Below, piece after piece: positions 39,965 through 43,886 of a stretch of 43,886 bases of DNA (its first letter is position 1; each line of letters begins with the position of its first letter). Origin of the DNA: JBMNUM01 sp050946275 (GTDB taxonomy: Bacteria; Actinomycetota; Coriobacteriia; Coriobacteriales; CADBOM01); the NCBI GenBank assembly GCA_050946275.1, contig JBMNUM010000017.1, forward strand, positions 1 through 43,886, in the 5' to 3' direction. Under the pieces are notes generated by a model. The model did not search any database. It was not told where the DNA came from and worked only from the letters and a program-made list of their open reading frames with translations. The position numbers were made by a program, and so were the translations under genes.

Positions 39965-41266
39965 CTACAGGTCCTTGAAGTGGAACGAGCGCTTGCCGCT
40001 CGCATAGTCGCCGACGATATGGCCGTTCCCCTCGAGCTCGTACTTGTAGGTGACGAGGCCGTCGAGGCCAACCGGTCCGCGTGCATGCAGCTTCGAGGTG
40101 CTGATGCCCACCTCGGCGCCGAAGCCGTAGCGGAAGCCGTCGGCGAAGCGCGTCGAGCAGTTGCGGTACACGCCTGCGGAGTCCACGAGCTGCATGAAGC
40201 GCGCGGCCACCGCATCGTCATCGGCGATGATCGCGTCGGTGTGATGCGAGCCGTAGCGGTTGATGTGCGCGATCGCCTCGTCCACGCCGCCGACGACCTT
40301 CACCGACAGGATGAGGTCGAGGTACTCGGTCGCCCAATCATCGTCCGTGGCGGGCGCGCACTCGACGATCGCCTGCACCTCCCCGTCTCCGCGCAGCTCG
40401 ATGCCCGCGTCTGCGCAGGCGGCCGCGAGCAGCGGGAGCAGTACCGGCGCGATCGCGCGGTCGACGAGCAGCGTCTCGACCGCATTGCAGGCGGCCGTGT
40501 ACTGCGTCTTGGCGTCGATGATGATGGGAATCGCCGAACCGAGGTCGGCGGATGCATCCGCGTAGATGTGGCAGATGCCGTCCGCATGCCCCATGACGGG
40601 GATGCGCGTGTTGTCCATGATGTAGCGCACGAAGGAGTTCGACCCGCGCGGGATGAGCAGGTCGACGGAGCCATCGCACGACAGCAGCTTGCCGATGTCC
40701 TCGCGCGCCTCGACCTGGAACATGCACGCATCGGGCATGCCGGCCGCGACGGCCGCGCCGTGGATGAGCTGGAACAACGCCTTGTTCGTGCGCAAGGTCT
40801 CGCTGCCGCCCTTCAGGATCGAGCAGTTGCCGGACTTCAGGCACAGCGTCGAGATCTGCACGAGCGCGTCCGGGCGCGCCTCGAAGATGACGCCGATGAC
40901 GCCGATCGGGCATGCCACGCGCTTGAGACGCAGGCCCTCGTCGAGCTCGCGGTCGAGCAGGACGGCGCCGATGGGGTCGGGCAGGCGAACGAGGTCCCCG
41001 ATGCCGGCCACGACGTCGTCGAGCTTGTGCTGGTCGAACTTAAGGCGCTTCATGACGGCGGGAGCCACGTCGTTCTCCTCGGCCGCCGCGAGATCGGCGG
41101 CATTCGCCTCGAAGATCTCATCCGCATGGGCGACGAGCGCCTCCGCGATCGCCTCGAGCGCCGCGTTGCGCAGCTCGATCGGCGCAGCCGCCACCTCGGG
41201 GCTCGCCAGCTTCATCTCCCGCGCCACATCCGCGATCTCGACCAGTTCGTCCAGCTTGACAGCCAT
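39965..41266 (-). CDS. proA: Glutamate-5-semialdehyde dehydrogenase (gamma-glutamyl phosphate reductase)
   Basis: 433 residues; second step of proline synthesis, NADPH reduction of gamma-glutamyl phosphate. Family blocks: CPIGVIGVIFEARPDALVQI, SGNCSILKGGSETLRTN, LLIPRGSNSFVRYIMDNTRIPV in part, and catalytic cysteine C260 in TQYTAACNAVETLLVD. The C-terminus DGLVTYKYELEGNGHIVGDY is typical. ATG 41266 (MAVKLDELVE) has AAGGAG upstream; the longer frame from 41335 lacks family similarity. proB is not adjacent. Confidence 0.95.
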   Translation of the reverse strand: MAVKLDELVEIADVAREMKLASPEVAAAPIELRNAALEAIAEALVAHADEIFEANAADLAAAEENDVAPAVMKRLKFDQHKLDDVVAGIGDLVRLPDPIGAVLLDRELDEGLRLKRVACPIGVIGVIFEARPDALVQISTLCLKSGNCSILKGGSETLRTNKALFQLIHGAAVAAGMPDACMFQVEAREDIGKLLSCDGSVDLLIPRGSNSFVRYIMDNTRIPVMGHADGICHIYADASADLGSAIPIIIDAKTQYTAACNAVETLLVDRAIAPVLLPLLAAACADAGIELRGDGEVQAIVECAPATDDDWATEYLDLILSVKVVGGVDEAIAHINRYGSHHTDAIIADDDAVAARFMQLVDSAGVYRNCSTRFADGFRYGFGAEVGISTSKLHARGPVGLDGLVTYKYELEGNGHIVGDYASGKRSFHFKDL

Positions 41267-41341
41267 CGCCGTCTCCTTCCAAATGCGCCATTGCCGTCCA
41301 ACGCACCATTCTACCCGCTTTCGACCGGCAACCAACAGCGA

Positions 41342-41410
41342 AACCTGTCAAACAGGGCGGGGGTTGTTCGACGGGTTTCTGACGAACAGCCCCGCCTCGT
41401 TTGACAGGTT
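41342..41410. repeat. Palindromic repeat family 3, copy C
   Basis: Outer arms AACCTGTCAAAC / GTTTGACAGGTT, with inner GGCGGGG / CCCCGCC and TGTTCG / CGAACA. Shares the GTTTGACAGGTT and GGCGGGGC blocks of copies A and B but in a rearranged order. Confidence 0.75.
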
Positions 41411-41433
41411 ACGCGCGTTCATTCACCCCCTCT

Positions 41434-41540
41434 GGGTAGATTAATCACCCTATCCACCCGGGTTTTCGGATGGAATCGGCCGTTCATGCCGTAAAATCTC
41501 TCACGATTACGAATGTCCCGCCTTCAAAACGAATCGGGAC
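41434..41540 (+). promoter_or_regulatory. Promoter and leader elements of pta
   Basis: Near-palindrome GGGTAGATTAATCACCC (41434-41450), a TAAAAT -10-like box at about 41492, and a hairpin GTCCCG (41515-41520) / CGGGAC (41535-41540) just ahead of the AAGGAG ribosome site. Roles are inferred from position only. Confidence 0.4.
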
Positions 41541-41562
41541 CGCATGACAAGGAGCATCGCAT

Positions 41563-42579
41563 ATGAGCAAGCCCGCGACCCTGCTGGATTCGCTGTACGC
41601 CCGTGCTAAGGCCGATCCGCAGCGCATCGCCTTCCCCGAGGCATCCGACAAGACGGTTCTCAACGCCGCGCATATCATCGCGAGCGAGGGCATGGGCATC
41701 CCCGTGCTCGTCGGCAAGCCCGCCGAGCTGCGCGCCCTCGCCGTCGAGCAGGGCTATGACCCCGAGCTCTTCGAGTACGAGGATGTCGAGGATGCCGCCC
41801 GTAACGCCGAGCTCGTCGAGCGCTATTCCGTGGACGAGACCGCCAAGCTGCGCGGAGAGGAGCTGCTCGCCGTCATGGACAACCCGCTCTACCACGCGGC
41901 GGTCATGCAGTCGCTCGGCGAGGTGCGCATCTCCACGGCCGGCTTCGTGTCGTCCACGGCCGACGTGGTCCGCGCGGCGCTCAAGATCATCCGCGTGAAC
42001 GAGAACGGCCTCGGCTCGAGCGTCGGCCTCGTCGTGCTCCCGGGCACGCCCGAGGAGCCGAACCGCTTCGTCTTCATGGCCGACATCAGCACCTGCCCCA
42101 ACCCCACGGCCGAGCAGCTCGCCCGCATCGCCATCGACTCGTGCGACACGGCTCGCGCGCTCATCGAGTTCGAGCCGACGTGCGCGCTCCTCTCCTACTC
42201 CACGAAGGGTTCCGCCAAGGGCCCGATGGTCGAGAAGGTCGTCGAGGCCGCGCGCATCGCCAAGGAGCTGCGCCCCGACCTGCTCATCGACGGCGAATAC
42301 CAGCTCGACGCCGCCGTGAACCCCGCGATCGGAGCGAAGAAGGCCGGCGCGGACAACCCGGTCGCCGGCAAGGCGAACGTCCTCGTCTTCCCCGACCTCA
42401 ACGCGAGCAACATCGCCGTGAAGCTCCTCGAGCATTTCGCCGGCGGCAAGCTCATCGGCGCCATCCTGCAGGGCTTCCGCCAAGTGTGCACCGATAGCTC
42501 GCGCGGCGCGACGATCGACGAGCTCGTCGGCACCATCATCGCCTCCACCGTGCTCGCCACGGAGCAGGCGAAGGCATAA
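41563..42579 (+). CDS. pta: Phosphate acetyltransferase (phosphotransacetylase)
   Basis: 338 residues, the compact Pta form without N-terminal regulatory domains. Interconverts acyl-CoA and acyl phosphate. Landmarks: RIAFPEASDKTVLNAA, GFVSSTADVVRAALKII, MADISTCPNPTAEQLARIAI, LLSYSTKGSAKGPMVEKV (typical Pta STKGSA block), LIDGEYQLDAAVNP, FPDLNASNIAVKLLEHF and GAILQGFRQVCTDSSRGAT. ATG 41563 has AAGGAG upstream. It is followed 52 bp later by a butyrate-kinase-family gene instead of ackA, so acyl-chain specificity (acetyl versus butyryl or other) is open. Confidence 0.92.
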   Translation: MSKPATLLDSLYARAKADPQRIAFPEASDKTVLNAAHIIASEGMGIPVLVGKPAELRALAVEQGYDPELFEYEDVEDAARNAELVERYSVDETAKLRGEELLAVMDNPLYHAAVMQSLGEVRISTAGFVSSTADVVRAALKIIRVNENGLGSSVGLVVLPGTPEEPNRFVFMADISTCPNPTAEQLARIAIDSCDTARALIEFEPTCALLSYSTKGSAKGPMVEKVVEAARIAKELRPDLLIDGEYQLDAAVNPAIGAKKAGADNPVAGKANVLVFPDLNASNIAVKLLEHFAGGKLIGAILQGFRQVCTDSSRGATIDELVGTIIASTVLATEQAKA

Positions 42580-42631
42580 CGATCAAGGCCGCAGGCCGCA
42601 GTTTCCGACCACGACCCGAGGACCGCAGAGC

Positions 42632-43735
42632 ATGACAGACACCAAGCACATCGACAAGCCCTACCGCATCCTGGTTATCAACCCCGGATCGAACTCCACC
42701 AAGATCGCCATCTTCGAGAACGAGACGAAGATCGAGCAGTACGACATCCCGCATTCGGCCAAGCGCATCGCGTCGTTCTCGTCGGCCGTGTACGACCAGT
42801 ACCAGTACCGTCTCAAGAAGATCAGGCAGAGCCTCGAGGAGCGCGGCATCGACCTCTCCACGTTCGACGCCATCGCCGGGCGCGGCGGCTTCGCGCGGAT
42901 CAAGGACTCCGGCACCTACCGGGTCAACGACGAGATGGTCGAGGACCTCGCGAATCCGACGGCCGAGCACGTCGCCAACCTCGGCGGCATCCTGGCCAAG
43001 GAGCTCGGCGACCCCTTCGGCCTGCCGGCCTACATCACCGACCCCACCTGCATCGACGAGATGGAGCCCGTGGCGCGCGTGACCGGCTACAAGGGCATGG
43101 AGCGCAAGCTCAAGTGGCAGCCGCTGTCGCACAAGGCGACGGGCAAGCGCCTCGCCAAGGACCTCGGCGTCAACTACGAGGATGCGAACTTCATCATCGG
43201 CCACCTCGGCGGCGGCATCACCATCGGCGCGCACCAGCATGGCCGCGTCATCGACGTGAACAACGGCCTCGACGGCGACGGCCCCTTCTCGGTCGACCGT
43301 CCGGGCACCCTGCCGATCCAAGACCTCATCGCGTACTGCTTCGCCGAGAACCGCACGCAGGAGGATTGCGTCAAGGAGTTCATCAGCCGCGGCGGCATCT
43401 ACAGCTACTTCGGCACGGTCGACGCGCTCGAGGTCGAGTACCGCGCGATCGAGGGCGATGAGGAGGCGCAGCTCGTCTGCACCGCATGAGCCTATCAGAT
43501 CGCCAAGGAGATCGGTGCGCTGGCCACCGTCATGAACGGCAAGGTCGACGCTATCGCCCTGACCGGCGGGCTCGCGCGCTCGCAGTACATCATCGATATG
43601 ATTCGGAAGCGCGTGGAGTGGATTGCGCCGCTCTATGTCTATCCGGGTACGCTCGAGATGGAGGCTTTGGCTGCTGGGGCTCTGCACGACCTCGACGGAA
43701 CCTCCCCTGCCAAGGAGTATGTGCGGGCTTGGTAG
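42632..43735 (+). pseudogene. buk: Butyrate kinase family gene interrupted by in-frame TGA
   Basis: ASKHA-fold acyl kinase. The frame from ATG 42632 encodes RILVINPGSNSTKIAIFENE, AGRGGFARIKDSGTYRVND, YITDPTCIDEM and HLGGGITIGAHQHGRVIDVNN, then meets TGA at 43487-43489. The same frame continues as AYQIAKEIGALATVMNGKVD, ALTGGLARSQYI and ends at 43735 with AKEYVRAW, the normal Buk C-terminus; full length would be 367 codons. In C. acetobutylicum Buk (from memory) the stop position holds Phe in EAFTFQVAKEIG. So one nonsense codon splits an otherwise intact gene: mutation, sequencing error or recoding. Without the last 81 residues the ATP-site loop TGGLA is lost, so the truncated product should be inactive. 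Confidence 0.85.
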
Positions 43736-43795
43736 GATTGCCTGGATGACCGCCCAGGGAGGGAGGACCCTTTCCCGGCGAAGGCTCCGCAAAAC

Positions 43796-43881
43796 GTGAT
43801 TGCAAGAAGCCCCTGCACCTCAGGAGGGAACGCCTACGGCGTTCTTTAGCCTTCGGTCCCGCAGGGGCTTCTTGCAATCAC
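43796..43881. repeat. 86-base element closed by a 21-bp perfect stem
   Basis: Arm 43796-43816 (GTGATTGCAAGAAGCCCCTG...) pairs exactly with 43861-43881. Inside is a second hairpin, GAACGCC/GGCGTTC (43829-43842), followed by TTT, and GGGA/TCCC pairing. Downstream of the buk gene; could be a terminator-like or mobile palindromic element. The window ends 5 bases later. Confidence 0.8.
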
Positions 43882-43886
43882 TGCTC

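Noticed and set aside
43487..43530. Selenocysteine insertion at the buk TGA
   Set aside because: The position is not a cysteine in known butyrate kinases and the only hairpin (CGGTG/CACCG) starts about 20 bases downstream without a convincing SECIS loop; a mutation or error is simpler.
1..43886. tRNA or rRNA genes
   Set aside because: I looked for TPsiC-type GGTTCGA and clover-leaf arms in the gaps and found none that fold.

Overview
The window is high-GC bacterial DNA with strong Shine-Dalgarno sites. Its gene content (GH36 / galactokinase / type-2 GalT locus, Pta-butyrate kinase, arsenosugar radical SAM pair, CotH-like surface protein, iron-sulfur aldo/keto reductase) fits an anaerobic gut actinobacterium of the Coriobacteriia, Collinsella-like. 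That placement is inferred from content and style; no database was consulted.

Layout. (1) 1-8.7 kb, all on the minus strand and visibly AT-richer in places: a defence-type island. It holds a type I restriction-modification locus (hsdM-hsdS-hsdR, hsdR running off the left edge), an 84-residue unknown protein, a COG3910-like ATPase, a protein made of two tandem DUF188/YaiI-type PIN-like domains, and a YhcG/DUF1016 PD-(D/E)XK nuclease translationally coupled to a 33-codon RhuM-like remnant. (2) 8.8-12.5 kb: small membrane protein, glyoxalase-family protein, an FdhD homologue lacking the usual CxxC motif, and a radical SAM enzyme closed by a clear terminator. (3) 12.5-14.2 kb: palindromic repeats, then a TPP riboswitch driving the hydroxymethylpyrimidine transporter cytX. 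(4) 14.3-20.6 kb: FMN oxidoreductase, then a sulfur block: O-acetylhomoserine sulfhydrylase behind a structured attenuator-like leader, cysK, cysteine desulfurase, IscU/NifU scaffold and a MOSC protein. The first and fourth share a TTCCTATTG element over the -35 box. (5) 20.8-23.7 kb, minus strand: an exported polymer-forming membrane protein and a frameshifted glycosyltransferase-like gene. (6) 23.8-29.7 kb: alpha-galactoside utilisation (GPH permease, GH36 alpha-galactosidase, galK, galT). (7) 29.9-36.1 kb: yaaA, the arsS pair, aldo/keto reductase, MTA phosphorylase, and a membrane cytochrome b-like protein paired with a lipoprotein flavodoxin. (8) 36.3-43.7 kb: a secreted CotH-family protein, an exported lipoprotein MTA/SAH nucleosidase, proA, pta and a butyrate kinase gene interrupted by an in-frame TGA.

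Intergenic DNA is crowded with palindromes: at least four interspersed families (31-bp AATGAGTCGAAGGAC type, about 27-bp TGGAACGCTCCCC type, about 78-bp GTTTGACAGGTTTT type, 59-bp TTACC...GGTAA type) plus several long single-copy inverted repeats. Many sit at gene 3' ends and may serve as terminators or be REP-like non-autonomous elements.

The most interesting items are the tandem DUF188 protein and its neighbours in the defence island, the structured leader at 15208-15327 with mutually exclusive folds, the 59-bp palindrome family with a fixed centre and covarying arms, the exported MTA nucleosidase, and the flavodoxin-lipoprotein/cytochrome pair.
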